Shown: one piece after another, positions 55,253-63,953 of the stretch
Numbering within the stretch: the first letter of the stretch is position 1
Layout: the number at the start of each line of letters is the position of its first letter
DNA from: Metabacillus sp. FJAT-52054
GTDB lineage: Bacteria > Bacillota > Bacilli > Bacillales > Bacillaceae
NCBI RefSeq assembly: GCF_037201815.1
Contig: NZ_CP147407.1
Location: 2,550,723 to 2,614,722, forward strand
Reading direction: 5' to 3'
Length of the DNA stretch: 64,000 bases
The notes under the pieces: model-generated
Databases searched by the model: none
What the model was told of the DNA's origin: nothing
The model's input: the letters and a program-made list of their open reading frames with translations, nothing else
Translations under genes and position numbers: made by a program

Positions 55253-56374
55253 TTAGATAAACGTAAATGGATCTGTATGAACGGCGGATGGAATAATACT
55301 GACCTCATATTTCTTCTCTTCACATAGCGAGAGCATCAGGTCTGTTACTCCCTGTTTCATGACCTTTTCCACGTTATGGCCTGGGTCAATCACATTAAGG
55401 CCCATCATCATGGCATCATGTGCCGTATGGTAGTAAAGGTCTCCCGTAACATAAACATCTGCTCCACTGAATTTTGCGTCATAAAGATATTTATTTCCGT
55501 CTCCGCCGAGTACAGCACATTTCTTTACTTTCGCGTCTAAATCTCCAACGACCCGAACCGTTTCAACATTCAGCGCTTTTTTCACTTGTTCAGTAAATTC
55601 CCTGAGCGTGATTTCTCCTTCAAGCTTGCCGATTCTTCCAAGACCCATCTCAATGCCTTTTTGATCCAGGGTATGGATATCATAGGCGGGTTCTTCATAC
55701 GGATGTGCCTTCATCATGGCAGAGACTACTTTTTTCTCGAGGTTCTCAGGAAAAACCGTTTCTATCCTGAATTCATCCGCCTCTTCAAGCTTCCCTGCTT
55801 CTCCGATAAACGGGTTCGCCCCTTCCAAGGGTAAAAAGCTTCCTGTCCCTTGTGCTGCAAACGAACAGCGGGAGTATTTACCGATACTCCCTGCCCCTGC
55901 ATCTCCGATGGCTGTTCTAACCTCATCTTTATGTGATGCAGGTACGAATACCGTTAATTTTTTAAGTTTTTCCTCGTAGGTGGGAGATAAAACTTTTGTA
56001 TCCTGTAAATTTAGAGCCTGAGCCAGCAAGTCATTGACACCGCCCTCTGCAACATCCAAATTTGTATGAGCCGCGTAAATGGCAATATCGTGTTTTATAC
56101 ATTTTTCAAGCAGCTGCCCAGCCGGCTGATCGGTCCTCAAAGCTTTCAGCGGTCTGAAGATCGGCGGATGATGGGCGATGATTAAATCGACATTCTGGCT
56201 AATGGCTTCATCAACTACTTCATCCAGAACATCCAGTGCAATCATCACCTGTTTAACCGGCTTATTAAGAGTTCCAACCTGAAGACCAATCTTATCTCCT
56301 TCAACTGCATAGCGTTTAGGAGAAAAGCTTTCAAACAGCTCAATGACCTCATATCCGTTCGGGATTTTGCTCAT
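55253..56374 (-). CDS. yqfO: Nif3-like dinuclear metal centre protein YqfO
   Basis: 373 residues. The Nif3 domain (about 20-130 and 265-370) has LIIAHHPPIF (metal His) and a C-terminal YHTAHDAMMMG...VIDPGHNVEK; between them is a ~110-residue PII/CutA1-like insert (FVPASHKDEVRTAIGDAGAG...). It is the long, hexameric YqfO form. A GTP cyclohydrolase I-type activity is reported for some relatives; its role in bacilli is unclear. Start 56374 overlaps the trmK stop by 4 bases, so the two are coupled. Confidence 0.9.
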   Translation of the reverse strand: MSKIPNGYEVIELFESFSPKRYAVEGDKIGLQVGTLNKPVKQVMIALDVLDEVVDEAISQNVDLIIAHHPPIFRPLKALRTDQPAGQLLEKCIKHDIAIYAAHTNLDVAEGGVNDLLAQALNLQDTKVLSPTYEEKLKKLTVFVPASHKDEVRTAIGDAGAGSIGKYSRCSFAAQGTGSFLPLEGANPFIGEAGKLEEADEFRIETVFPENLEKKVVSAMMKAHPYEEPAYDIHTLDQKGIEMGLGRIGKLEGEITLREFTEQVKKALNVETVRVVGDLDAKVKKCAVLGGDGNKYLYDAKFSGADVYVTGDLYYHTAHDAMMMGLNVIDPGHNVEKVMKQGVTDLMLSLCEEKKYEVSIIPSAVHTDPFTFI

Positions 56375-57081
56375 TCCAATACCTCCGATGCCATGGTTAT
56401 CAAAGTCTCCATTTCTTCCCGCCTGCTTGTAGATTCATCTGTTGTTTTTCCTTTAGCAATTTGAGCAGCGACACTTTCCCAGTGGCGTTTTTCATGACTC
56501 CATTTTTTAATAAATACTTCATTTTTCTCTTCCATCAGAAATGGGCCAAACAAAATGGCAGATTCCTGTTTTTTTCCGTTATAAGGATGGAGGGGGTCGC
56601 CTTTTTCTGCTACAAGGACCTCATAGATTTTCAGATCCTCTTCCAGAATTTCTTCATGGATAAGCTCCCATCCATTTTCAATCAGCCAAGTCCGTATAAA
56701 ATTCGCGTTTACATTCGGCTGAAGGATAAGGCGCTCGGTCTGATCAAGCTTGCTCTTTCCTTCCTCGAGGATCTTGGCAATCAGTCCTCCGCCCATTCCT
56801 GCAATGGTCACACATGTGGCCTCAGATGGGCGCAATACAGAAAGCCCATCCCCCTTGCGCACATCGATCCGGCTTGTTAATCCAGTCCTCTCCACCTGTT
56901 TGACTGCGGACTGATAAGGACCCTCCACCACTTCGCCAGCTATCGCCTTTTGAACCTTTCCGTTTATGGCCGCAAAGCATGGCAAATATGCATGATCCGA
57001 TCCAATATCGGCTAAAACCGCTCCAGATGGAATAAAGTTCGCAACCGTGTATAGTCTTTTTGATAATTTCAATTCATTCAT
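56371..57081 (-). CDS. trmK: tRNA (adenine22-N1)-methyltransferase TrmK
   Basis: 236 residues from ATG 57081 behind aaaggtga. Rossmann fold with ADIGSDHAYLPC (SAM loop), AGEVVEGPYQSAVKQV and AGMGGGLI. It methylates A22 of bacterial tRNA(Ser); B. subtilis yqfN is TrmK. Coupled to yqfO by a 4-base overlap. Confidence 0.92.
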   Translation of the reverse strand: MNELKLSKRLYTVANFIPSGAVLADIGSDHAYLPCFAAINGKVQKAIAGEVVEGPYQSAVKQVERTGLTSRIDVRKGDGLSVLRPSEATCVTIAGMGGGLIAKILEEGKSKLDQTERLILQPNVNANFIRTWLIENGWELIHEEILEEDLKIYEVLVAEKGDPLHPYNGKKQESAILFGPFLMEEKNEVFIKKWSHEKRHWESVAAQIAKGKTTDESTSRREEMETLITMASEVLE

Positions 57082-57160
57082 GATGTCACCTTTGTCCATA
57101 ATTTATGTATACCTTCCCCTATTTTAGGTGAAGTGCTTCTTCATGTCCAACAGGCAAAAC

Positions 57161-57182
57161 AAAAAAACCCCTTTTAAGGGGT
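57161..57182 (-). terminator. Intrinsic terminator of cccA
   Basis: acccctt, 2-base loop, aaggggt and seven T on the minus strand. Confidence 0.78.
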
Positions 57183-57192
57183 CTAAGGCGCA

Positions 57193-57552
57193 TTATTTTA
57201 ACTCTGAAACCCATTTTGCCATTTCATCGAGTTTCTTTTCATCTGGAACCAGATTAGCCGGCATTCCGCCGCCCCCGTTTTTAATTCTTTCTTTGATGGC
57301 ATTTACATCCAAATCATTACCAGCGAGTTTTGGACCAACGCCGCCCTCATAGTTTTCTCCATGACAGGAAATACACTTTCCTTTATAAATTTCCTCAGGA
57401 GACAGTTTCGCAATATCCTCTTGTTTAGGCTTCTCTTTCTCTCCGCCAGCCATTTCTTTCCCGTCACCAATCCCTTTTACTGAAAAAAAGAGCATTAATC
57501 CTATACCGAAAAGAGCAATTAAGGCAAAAGGAATAAGCGGATTCCGTTTCAT
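57193..57552 (-). CDS. cccA: Cytochrome c-550 CccA
   Basis: 119 residues from ATG 57552 behind gggagga. One N-terminal membrane anchor (LIPFALIALFGIGLMLFFSV), then a c-type domain with KCISCHG (haem attachment) and GGGGMPANL (distal Met ligand). Acts as a membrane-anchored electron carrier. Close to rpoD, as in B. subtilis, though here two genes lie between them. Confidence 0.92.
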   Translation of the reverse strand: MKRNPLIPFALIALFGIGLMLFFSVKGIGDGKEMAGGEKEKPKQEDIAKLSPEEIYKGKCISCHGENYEGGVGPKLAGNDLDVNAIKERIKNGGGGMPANLVPDEKKLDEMAKWVSELK

Positions 57553-57689
57553 TTTTTCTCCTCCCAGACTTCGTCTCTCTCTATATGTATTATAGATGTA
57601 AACTTCCTTCATTTTACTTTATATTAGAGGGAAGGAAAAGAGAATTAGTCCAATTTCATCCAAAAAACCAGCTTTTCCCTAAATTCTTT

Positions 57690-58829
57690 TCAGCAGCCGA
57701 TCTGTCTTGCAATAACCATTCTTTGAACTTCACTCGTTCCCTCGCCGATTTCAAGCAGCTTTGCATCACGCAAATACCTCTCAACATGGTAATCCTTCAT
57801 ATAGCCATAGCCGCCATGAATTTGGATGGCCTGATTGGTGACTTCAGAACAAATTTCAGAAGCGTAGAGCTTGCACATAGATGCTTCCTTTGTAAAAGCT
57901 TTACCCTGATCCTTAAGCCAGGCTGCTTTATATACCATCGTTCTGGCGAGCTCAATTTTCATGGCCATATCAGCGAGCTTAAATTGTATTGCCTGAAAAG
58001 CTGACAAGCTTCTGTTGAATTGCTTCCGTTCTTTAGCGTAATTCAGCGCTTTTTCAAATGCAGCCTGTGCAATTCCTACTCCCATTGCCCCAATCCCAAT
58101 GCGGCCGCCATCCAATGTAATGAGGAATTGTTTAAATCCTCTGCCTCTCTCACCAAGCAGGTTTTCCTCAGGCACCGTGACATCCTCCAGAACCAATTCA
58201 GTCGTGTTTGAAGCGCTTAGCCCCATTTTTTCGTAATTGTCAATGACTGAAAACCCTTCGGCATCGGTTGGGACAATAATAGCGCTTATTTCCTTATGAC
58301 TTCCGTCTCTCCCTGTTATAGCAGTTAGAGCTAAAAATTTCGCATAGGATGCATTGGTAATGAAGCATTTGCTTCCGTTAATTAAAAAGCTGCCATCCTT
58401 TAAGACCGCTTCAGTAGCTGTTCCGCCAGCATCTGAACCAGCGTTAGGCTCTGTTAGCCCAAAGGCTCCCAATGACTCCCCTGAGCAAATTTTCGAAAGA
58501 TACTTTTGCTTTTGCTCGGTTGTTCCAAATAAATTGATGGGCGCTCCCCCAAGTGAAATATGTGCAGAGTATGTAATACCAGTCGAAGCGCAGGCTCTGC
58601 TCAATTCCTCCGTTACAATAGCAAAACTCACGGTATCTGCTCCAGCTCCCCCGAATTCTTCAGGGAAAGGTAGGCCCAGCATGCCCATATCTCCAAGCTT
58701 TTTAAATATCTGCTTTGGAAATTCCTTTGTTTTATCTCTTTCTTCAGCTCCCGGTGCTACTTCAGCATCCGAAAATTCCCTTATTGTCCGTTGAATCATT
58801 TTTTGTTCAGCCGTTAAATCAAAGTTCAT
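57690..58829 (-). CDS. Acyl-CoA dehydrogenase
   Basis: 379 residues. GLTEPNAGSDAG (FAD/acyl interface), the IHGGYGYMKDYHVERYLRDAK segment and GEGTSEVQRMVIARQ are acyl-CoA dehydrogenase signatures; the base is the Glu in EGTSE. It oxidises acyl-CoA in beta-oxidation or branched-chain amino acid breakdown; the chain length is not predictable by eye. It stands alone between cccA and the rpoD region. ATG 58829 follows gggggga. Confidence 0.93.
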   Translation of the reverse strand: MNFDLTAEQKMIQRTIREFSDAEVAPGAEERDKTKEFPKQIFKKLGDMGMLGLPFPEEFGGAGADTVSFAIVTEELSRACASTGITYSAHISLGGAPINLFGTTEQKQKYLSKICSGESLGAFGLTEPNAGSDAGGTATEAVLKDGSFLINGSKCFITNASYAKFLALTAITGRDGSHKEISAIIVPTDAEGFSVIDNYEKMGLSASNTTELVLEDVTVPEENLLGERGRGFKQFLITLDGGRIGIGAMGVGIAQAAFEKALNYAKERKQFNRSLSAFQAIQFKLADMAMKIELARTMVYKAAWLKDQGKAFTKEASMCKLYASEICSEVTNQAIQIHGGYGYMKDYHVERYLRDAKLLEIGEGTSEVQRMVIARQIGC

Positions 58830-58953
58830 CCAATCCCCCCTGAATGTTGAACACGCTTACATTATTATTATAAGAGGAAAGGAATATTTTCACAACTTTT
58901 TAAAAATTTAATATTTTTTCGCAAACTAACGTTCTTTCATTTTTATTATAAAA

Positions 58954-59042
58954 GCTGTTAAATTTGGCTGTTGACTGCAGTTAGCAGGCGTTCGCTTTCC
59001 ACTCCAATCAACAAGTGTTTACAATCAATACCATGCTTTAAT
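58954..59042. repeat. Dispersed MITE-like repeat, copy C (89 bp, inverted)
   Basis: On the minus strand this reads ttaaagcatggtattgattg, then cttgttgattggagtgga and cgcctgctaactgcagtcaa, ending agccaaatttaacagc. It matches copy A with the GC-rich centre deleted and is in the opposite orientation. It is two bases from the stop codon of the next gene. Confidence 0.65.
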
Positions 59043-59043
59043 T

Positions 59044-59559
59044 TTAGAAAAGGAAAGAGCCAATTGAAAGCAAAATGCCTGCCAATCCAGCGATAAAAAA
59101 AGAACGCGTTTTAAAGCGAACAGCAAAAGTGATCCAGATGAAGCTATGTATAATGATGGCAATTGCGGAGGAAGGTCCTTTCGGCAGATGGGCTATGCCA
59201 ATCCCTGTTAAACTAAGAAGCAATAGCAGCAGGAACAAGACCCCCATATAATAAAAAAACATCCTTTGGCCTCTGCTCATTTTCAATGCTGGAATCACAC
59301 ATATTACAAATCCTGTAAGAAGACTCATTTGCATTGGAGGATTCATTTCAGTAAAATAGACAAAAAGAGATACAGGAAGTAGCAGCAGAATGATATAAGC
59401 CATTAATAAAGCGGACCGCTTCTTTTTCGTTACCTGCTCCTCTTGCTTTCCGCCTGTGTATAAGGCTAGCAGAAAGTCACAATAGGTTTCCGGAAGCAGT
59501 TTGTTGATCTTCCAATGCTTTATTTCATCGACAATTATTTGTTTTCTTTCACTATTCAT
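59044..59559 (-). CDS. Hypothetical membrane protein
   Basis: I do not recognise this protein by name. 171 residues from ATG 59559 (tgggga upstream; ATG 59568 possible). A cytoplasmic N-terminal 45 residues (MNSERKQIIVDEIKHWKINK) precede five or six membrane helices. The opening helix resembles N-termini of other uncharacterised Bacillus membrane proteins. Repeat copy C abuts its stop codon. It is separated from rpoD by 377 bases. Confidence 0.7.
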   Translation of the reverse strand: MNSERKQIIVDEIKHWKINKLLPETYCDFLLALYTGGKQEEQVTKKKRSALLMAYIILLLLPVSLFVYFTEMNPPMQMSLLTGFVICVIPALKMSRGQRMFFYYMGVLFLLLLLLSLTGIGIAHLPKGPSSAIAIIIHSFIWITFAVRFKTRSFFIAGLAGILLSIGSFLF

Positions 59560-59779
59560 TGGTGCCATTCCCCATTTGTCATGTTATTCACCTTAAGGGT
59601 AAAGAAAAATTTCAGCTTTTTTCACCTGATAGGGATAAGCGGATGATTTTATAAAACCGAATGATCGAGACCCTCATACTGCGGCCGCAGCTGACTTTAA
59701 GATGAAAAGTAACATGGAAATTTTATCTTATAGCTATATTTTAATAATATTTGTTTTGTTCGTAAATACAAATAAGATA

Positions 59780-59791
59780 GAAAGCGCTTTC
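59780..59791. promoter_or_regulatory. cre-like palindrome
   Basis: gaaagcgctttc matches the core of a CcpA site (GAAANCGNTTTC type) but lacks the flanking TG/CA. It is 221 bp from the nearest minus-strand start, far for classic repression. Confidence 0.3.
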
Positions 59792-59899
59792 CTTTTTGTC
59801 TGATTCAGCAAACATTGCATATAGTGGACTCCTGGATATGTAGTCCCGTGGTTCATTACCAATCATGTTCGCTAAGAACAGCCATTTTCTGTGAACAGA

Positions 59900-59930
59900 C
59901 AAAAAAAAAGAAAGACGGACACCCGCCTTT
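59900..59930 (-). terminator. Intrinsic terminator of the macromolecular synthesis operon
   Basis: On the minus strand aaggcgg, loop gtgt, ccgtctt then a run of nine T: a 7-bp stem with one G-U pair. Confidence 0.75.
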
Positions 59931-59936
59931 CCTTTT

Positions 59937-61049
59937 CTATTCCAAGAAATCCTTAAGCCGCTTGCTTCTGCTTGGATGACGCAATTTTCTTAATGCTTTC
60001 GCCTCGATTTGGCGGATACGCTCACGAGTTACACCGAACACTTTTCCAACTTCTTCAAGCGTTCTGGTACGGCCGTCATCTAATCCGAAACGCAGTCTGA
60101 GAACATTCTCTTCTCTGTCTGTCAGCGTATCAAGGACATCCTCAAGCTGTTCCTTGAGCAATTCATATGCTGCATGCTCAGATGGAGATGTTGCATCCTG
60201 ATCTTCAATAAAATCACCAAGGTGTGAATCGTCTTCTTCGCCAATCGGTGTTTCAAGAGATACTGGCTCTTGTGCAATTTTCAGGATTTCCCGTACTTTT
60301 TCCGGGGTTAAATCCATATCTTCTGCAATTTCCTCCGGTGATGGCTCACGGCCAAGGTCCTGCAGGAGCTGTCTTTGAACACGAATAAGCTTATTAATGG
60401 TTTCCACCATATGAACGGGAATTCTTATCGTACGGGCCTGATCGGCAATTGCACGTGTAATAGCCTGGCGGATCCACCATGTTGCATACGTACTGAATTT
60501 GTAGCCTTTACGGTAGTCAAATTTTTCTACCGCTTTCATCAGACCCATGTTTCCTTCCTGAATCAAATCAAGGAAGAGCATGCCGCGTCCTACGTAGCGT
60601 TTAGCGATACTTACAACAAGACGAAGGTTTGCTTCCGCTAAACGGCGTTTAGCTTCTTCATCACCATCTTCTATTCTTTTGGCCAATTCAATTTCTTCAT
60701 TAGCAGATAGAAGATCGACACGACCAATTTCTTTTAAGTACATCCGTACCGGGTCGTTGATTTTAACCCCTGGCGGCACACTGAGATCATTCAGGTCAAA
60801 CTCTTCTTCTTTAGCTAAATCCTGTATGTTAGGGTCTTCTGCTTCACCGTTTTCACCTTGAAGCTCAACGCCCTGTTCACCAAGAAATTCATAATACTCA
60901 TCCATTTGGTCTGATTCCATTTCAAAGCTGGACATACGTTCTGCAATTTCCTCATATGTCAATGAACCACGCTTTTTGCCGATCTCCGTTAGCTGATCTT
61001 TCACTTGCTCAAGCGTCAGTTCTGTATCATGGGTTTGTTTGTCAGCCAT
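59937..61049 (-). CDS. rpoD: RNA polymerase primary sigma factor (SigA/RpoD)
   Basis: 370 residues from ATG 61049 behind ggaagga. Region 1.2 ([13 protein letters not shown]), region 2 ([45 protein letters not shown] for -10 recognition), region 3 and region 4 ([20 protein letters not shown], -35 recognition). The short acidic start lacks the long region 1.1 of E. coli. Length matches B. subtilis SigA (371). Follows dnaG. Confidence 0.97.
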   Translation of the reverse strand: MADKQTHDTELTLEQVKDQLTEIGKKRGSLTYEEIAERMSSFEMESDQMDEYYEFLGEQGVELQGENGEAEDPNIQDLAKEEEFDLNDLSVPPGVKINDPVRMYLKEIGRVDLLSANEEIELAKRIEDGDEEAKRRLAEANLRLVVSIAKRYVGRGMLFLDLIQEGNMGLMKAVEKFDYRKGYKFSTYATWWIRQAITRAIADQARTIRIPVHMVETINKLIRVQRQLLQDLGREPSPEEIAEDMDLTPEKVREILKIAQEPVSLETPIGEEDDSHLGDFIEDQDATSPSEHAAYELLKEQLEDVLDTLTDREENVLRLRFGLDDGRTRTLEEVGKVFGVTRERIRQIEAKALRKLRHPSRSKRLKDFLE

Positions 61050-61173
61050 TGGATCCCCTCCTTCCAAACTCTTGCAGCCTTTTCAGGCAGTTAAATTTTG
61101 CGCTGCCTTATTGTAAGACTGCTGGGTTGCTATAGATGAACTCCATATATAATGGACGGTCATTTTCGAATGA

Positions 61174-62997
61174 TTAAGATTTAAATGAGCGTTTAAGCTG
61201 AACGATTTCCATGGCAATTCTAGCCGCTTTGACAAAATCCCTTTGCCTTTCCGCTTCATTTTTTTCAGCTTCTTTCTGCTGAAGATCCCGGGTTTTCGGA
61301 TGATTTAAAATCTGTCTCATATAGTCCTGGATCTCGAGAGGAGAAGGCTCATCACTGATTTGAATCATGGCTATGTCTGACACGGCAGACATAAGCTCTT
61401 TGCTGGGAAGCCGCTGGATAAAGGAGCTGATCTTTTCGTCAGTTGCTTCTTCATAATAGGCATATAAATAAGTGGCAATTACCTTGTGTTCTTCAATATT
61501 AAATTGAAGTCCAAGTGTATCAAGCACCTTTTGTGCTGCATCCCTGCTCTTGAGCATATGAGCCAGAAGCATTCGCTCTGCATTATGATAGGCAGGCAGT
61601 AGAGTCTTGCGTTTACGGGGAGCCATCGGTTTCTCAGCCGCTGCCTTTTTTTGCACCCCGATCTCCTTCGGCCTTCCAGAGGTCCGAATCACTTCAGAAA
61701 GCCGTTCCTTCAAAATGCTCATATCCAGTGAAAACTCCTGTGAAAGCTGCCTTAGATAGATCTCTTGTTCCAGCGGATTTTGCATATCGGCAAATTCTTT
61801 TAAGATTTGCTCAATATATTGCAGTCTTTCCGCTTCATTTTGAAGATTTTTTCCTCTTTTGTAATAATGCATTTTAAAGGCCATTACCGACACGCTGGCC
61901 CCTATTACATCCTGGCGGAACTTTTCTGCTCCGAACCGGTTAATGTAGTCATCGGGGTCAAGTCCGTCCGGTATCATGGCAACCTTAACGGATGCTCCAG
62001 CCTGATTCAGTGTTTTTGCCGAACGCAGTGTCGCTTCAAGGCCGGCTTTATCTGAATCGTAGCAAATGATAATCTCAGCACTGTTTCTCTTCAGAATCTT
62101 TGCCTGCTCCTCAGTCAGTGCAGTGCCCATTGCAGCAACAGAGTGTTCAACCCCTGCCTTAGAAGCAGAGATCACGTCTGCAAAGCCTTCTAAAAGAACA
62201 GATTGCTGATGCTTCCTGATATGTAGCCTTGCCTTATGAAAGTTATAAAGCACCTTGCTTTTATTAAACAGTTTGGTTTCAGGGCTGTTTAAATATTTGG
62301 GCTGTTCATCTGTCAAAACCCGCCCTGAAAAAGCAATGGTGTTTCCGTGATGATCAAGAATTGGAAACATGATCCGGTTTCTGAAACGGTCAAGAAACTC
62401 TTTCCCGTCGTTCTTCCTGACCAGCAGACCCGCCTGTTCCATTAGCGGCAGACTGAACCCTCTGGCCGAGAGGAATTTAGATACAAAATTCCAGGAAGGC
62501 AGTGCAAAGCCAATTTCAAATTGTTCAATGGATTCTTTTGTAAACCCTCTTAGCAAAAGGTAATCCAATGCGTCCTGGCCCTCTTTTGTATTTACCAGCA
62601 AATGGTGGTAAAATTTCTTTAAGAGGTCATGCGCTTTCAGCATAGCAGCAGTATCATCATCCTGCTTTTCATGACTGGAGGAAGAGACCAGCGCGACTTC
62701 CTCAGGCAAAGCTATTCCTTCTTTCTCGGAAAGCTGCCGGACAGCCTCTACGAATTCATACCCTTCCATTTGCATTAAGAAAGAAAATACGTTCCCTCCT
62801 GCTTTGCAGCCAAAACAATGAAAAATCTGCTTGTCAGGTGAAACAGAAAATGATGGAGTATTTTCTCCATGAAATGGACAAAGCCCAAAATAATTTCGCC
62901 CCTGTTTATTTAACTGGACATATTCTCCGATGATATCGACAATGTCCACGGACTGCTGAATCTTATTTACAGCGTCCTCAGGAATTCTCTGAGCCAT
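61174..62997 (-). CDS. dnaG: DNA primase DnaG
   Basis: 607 residues: zinc domain (CPFHGENTPSFSVSPDKQ...CFGCKAGG; CHC2), RNA polymerase core with the TOPRIM motif VLLEGFADVIS and YDSDKAGLEA, and a C-terminal helicase-binding domain (about 460-600). It makes primers for replication. The gene is second in yqxD-dnaG-rpoD. ATG 62997 follows ggggat. Confidence 0.96.
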   Translation of the reverse strand: MAQRIPEDAVNKIQQSVDIVDIIGEYVQLNKQGRNYFGLCPFHGENTPSFSVSPDKQIFHCFGCKAGGNVFSFLMQMEGYEFVEAVRQLSEKEGIALPEEVALVSSSSHEKQDDDTAAMLKAHDLLKKFYHHLLVNTKEGQDALDYLLLRGFTKESIEQFEIGFALPSWNFVSKFLSARGFSLPLMEQAGLLVRKNDGKEFLDRFRNRIMFPILDHHGNTIAFSGRVLTDEQPKYLNSPETKLFNKSKVLYNFHKARLHIRKHQQSVLLEGFADVISASKAGVEHSVAAMGTALTEEQAKILKRNSAEIIICYDSDKAGLEATLRSAKTLNQAGASVKVAMIPDGLDPDDYINRFGAEKFRQDVIGASVSVMAFKMHYYKRGKNLQNEAERLQYIEQILKEFADMQNPLEQEIYLRQLSQEFSLDMSILKERLSEVIRTSGRPKEIGVQKKAAAEKPMAPRKRKTLLPAYHNAERMLLAHMLKSRDAAQKVLDTLGLQFNIEEHKVIATYLYAYYEEATDEKISSFIQRLPSKELMSAVSDIAMIQISDEPSPLEIQDYMRQILNHPKTRDLQQKEAEKNEAERQRDFVKAARIAMEIVQLKRSFKS

Positions 62998-63032
62998 TCT
63001 AACATCCCCGTGTTTGAAGTATTCGAGACTAA

Positions 63033-63470
63033 CTAATCAATCCCTGCAATATTCGACAAGAACTTTTCCAGAGATTCTTTAAATTGTTTCCGGTCGGCAT
63101 CCAGAAAAGGTTTTGGTCCTTTAGAATGAATGCCCTCTCTTCTTCCCTTCGCAGACAAATACCGGTACTGCAAAGCCGTTTCTATATTATACTCTGTATA
63201 CTGTTTACCCCTAGGCGTTAAAACAATAACGTTCTTTTTCAGGAGTAAGCCTGCCAGCCCAATATCCTGAGTAATCACAATATCCCCGGGATGAATATGG
63301 TTCACAATATAGAGATCTGCCGATTCTTTATCTGTGTCAACATAAACCCACTTTTTCCCCAGCGTTTCGCTTGTCATGTGATTATAGGAGGCGACAAATA
63401 TCGACTCTGTCTCATAAGTGTCAGCTAAATCAGCAATTTCCTTCTTTACTGGGCATGCATCAGCATCCAC
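63033..63470 (-). CDS. yqxD: YqxD/YaiI family protein (DUF188), start disrupted
   Basis: 145 residues from GTG 63470 begin MDADACPVKKEI, the PIN-like DUF188 motif (metal Asp pair); DIVITQDIGLAGLLL and YLSAKGRREGIHSKGPK are also conserved. Relatives usually start MKILVDADACP; here those codons (K-I-L before GTG) are present but have no normal start. An ATG at 63496 would give MPKKKLKILVDADACP if one A were added to the A7 tract at 63484-63490. The present GTG has no good ribosome site. First gene of the dnaG-rpoD operon. Confidence 0.8.
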   Translation of the reverse strand: MDADACPVKKEIADLADTYETESIFVASYNHMTSETLGKKWVYVDTDKESADLYIVNHIHPGDIVITQDIGLAGLLLKKNVIVLTPRGKQYTEYNIETALQYRYLSAKGRREGIHSKGPKPFLDADRKQFKESLEKFLSNIAGID

Positions 63471-63717
63471 TAATATTTTCAGCTTTTTTTCGGCATTTTT
63501 CTCTATTCTCCATCACTCCGTTAAAATCCTTCTTCCAAAGCAGAATCATTATTCTTACTCACCCTGACTAAGAGGAGTATTAGAATAAAGCGTGATGAAA
63601 TGTCTGAAGGAAGCTGATCTGCTAAAACCATTGTCGAATAATTTTAGCATATTGTTCTTGACAGATACTAGTAAATAGTTTATTCTATCGCCTTAAAGTC
63701 TAAACCTAAAAAGTGTA

Positions 63718-63747
63718 ATTTTATCACAATTTTTTATTATAATACAA
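63718..63747 (-). promoter_or_regulatory. Possible promoter of yqxD-dnaG-rpoD
   Basis: On the minus strand TTGTAT (63742-63747), 18 bases, TAAAAT (63718-63723). It is about 250 bases upstream of yqxD; the fit is only moderate. Confidence 0.35.
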
Positions 63748-63825
63748 AGCCTTCATTTTTTCTACGTTTTTTACTTGAATTTGAAAAAGAAATTTTCATG
63801 CTCCAGGAGCGCACATCAAATGAAA

Positions 63826-63851
63826 GCCCGGCTGAAAAAATTCAGCTGGGC
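63826..63851 (-). terminator. Intrinsic terminator of yqfL
   Basis: On the minus strand gcccagctgaa, loop tttt, ttcagccgggc and a T-rich tail: an 11-bp stem with one mismatch or wobble. It follows the yqfL stop at 63954-63956. Confidence 0.7.
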
Positions 63852-63953
63852 CAGTCCCGCAGGATGCGGGTTTTATCTGCACTGTAATCGCTCCACTAAC
63901 AAAAAGAAAATATTTTTCACCGTTGCACTCGTTCCTAAAGAAGGAATAATCGC

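Larger units (their letters stand above)
59560..59936. other. Intergenic region between the membrane protein and rpoD
   Basis: Holds the rpoD terminator (59900-59930) and a 12-bp palindrome gaaagcgctttc (59780-59791) resembling a CcpA cre core. No coding frame is convincing. The AT-rich stretch 59700-59770 probably includes the promoter of the membrane protein gene. Confidence 0.45.
63471..63953. other. Intergenic region upstream of yqxD
   Basis: 483 bases without a convincing gene. It holds the terminator of yqfL (63826-63851), a second small hairpin at 63856-63870, a weak promoter for yqxD (63718-63747) and the A7 tract at the disrupted yqxD start. A 66-residue plus-strand frame (63775-63975) has no ribosome site and overlaps both hairpins. 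Confidence 0.5.

Noticed and set aside
59820..59900. Small RNA upstream of the rpoD terminator
   Set aside because: No promoter or terminator pair of its own could be defined.
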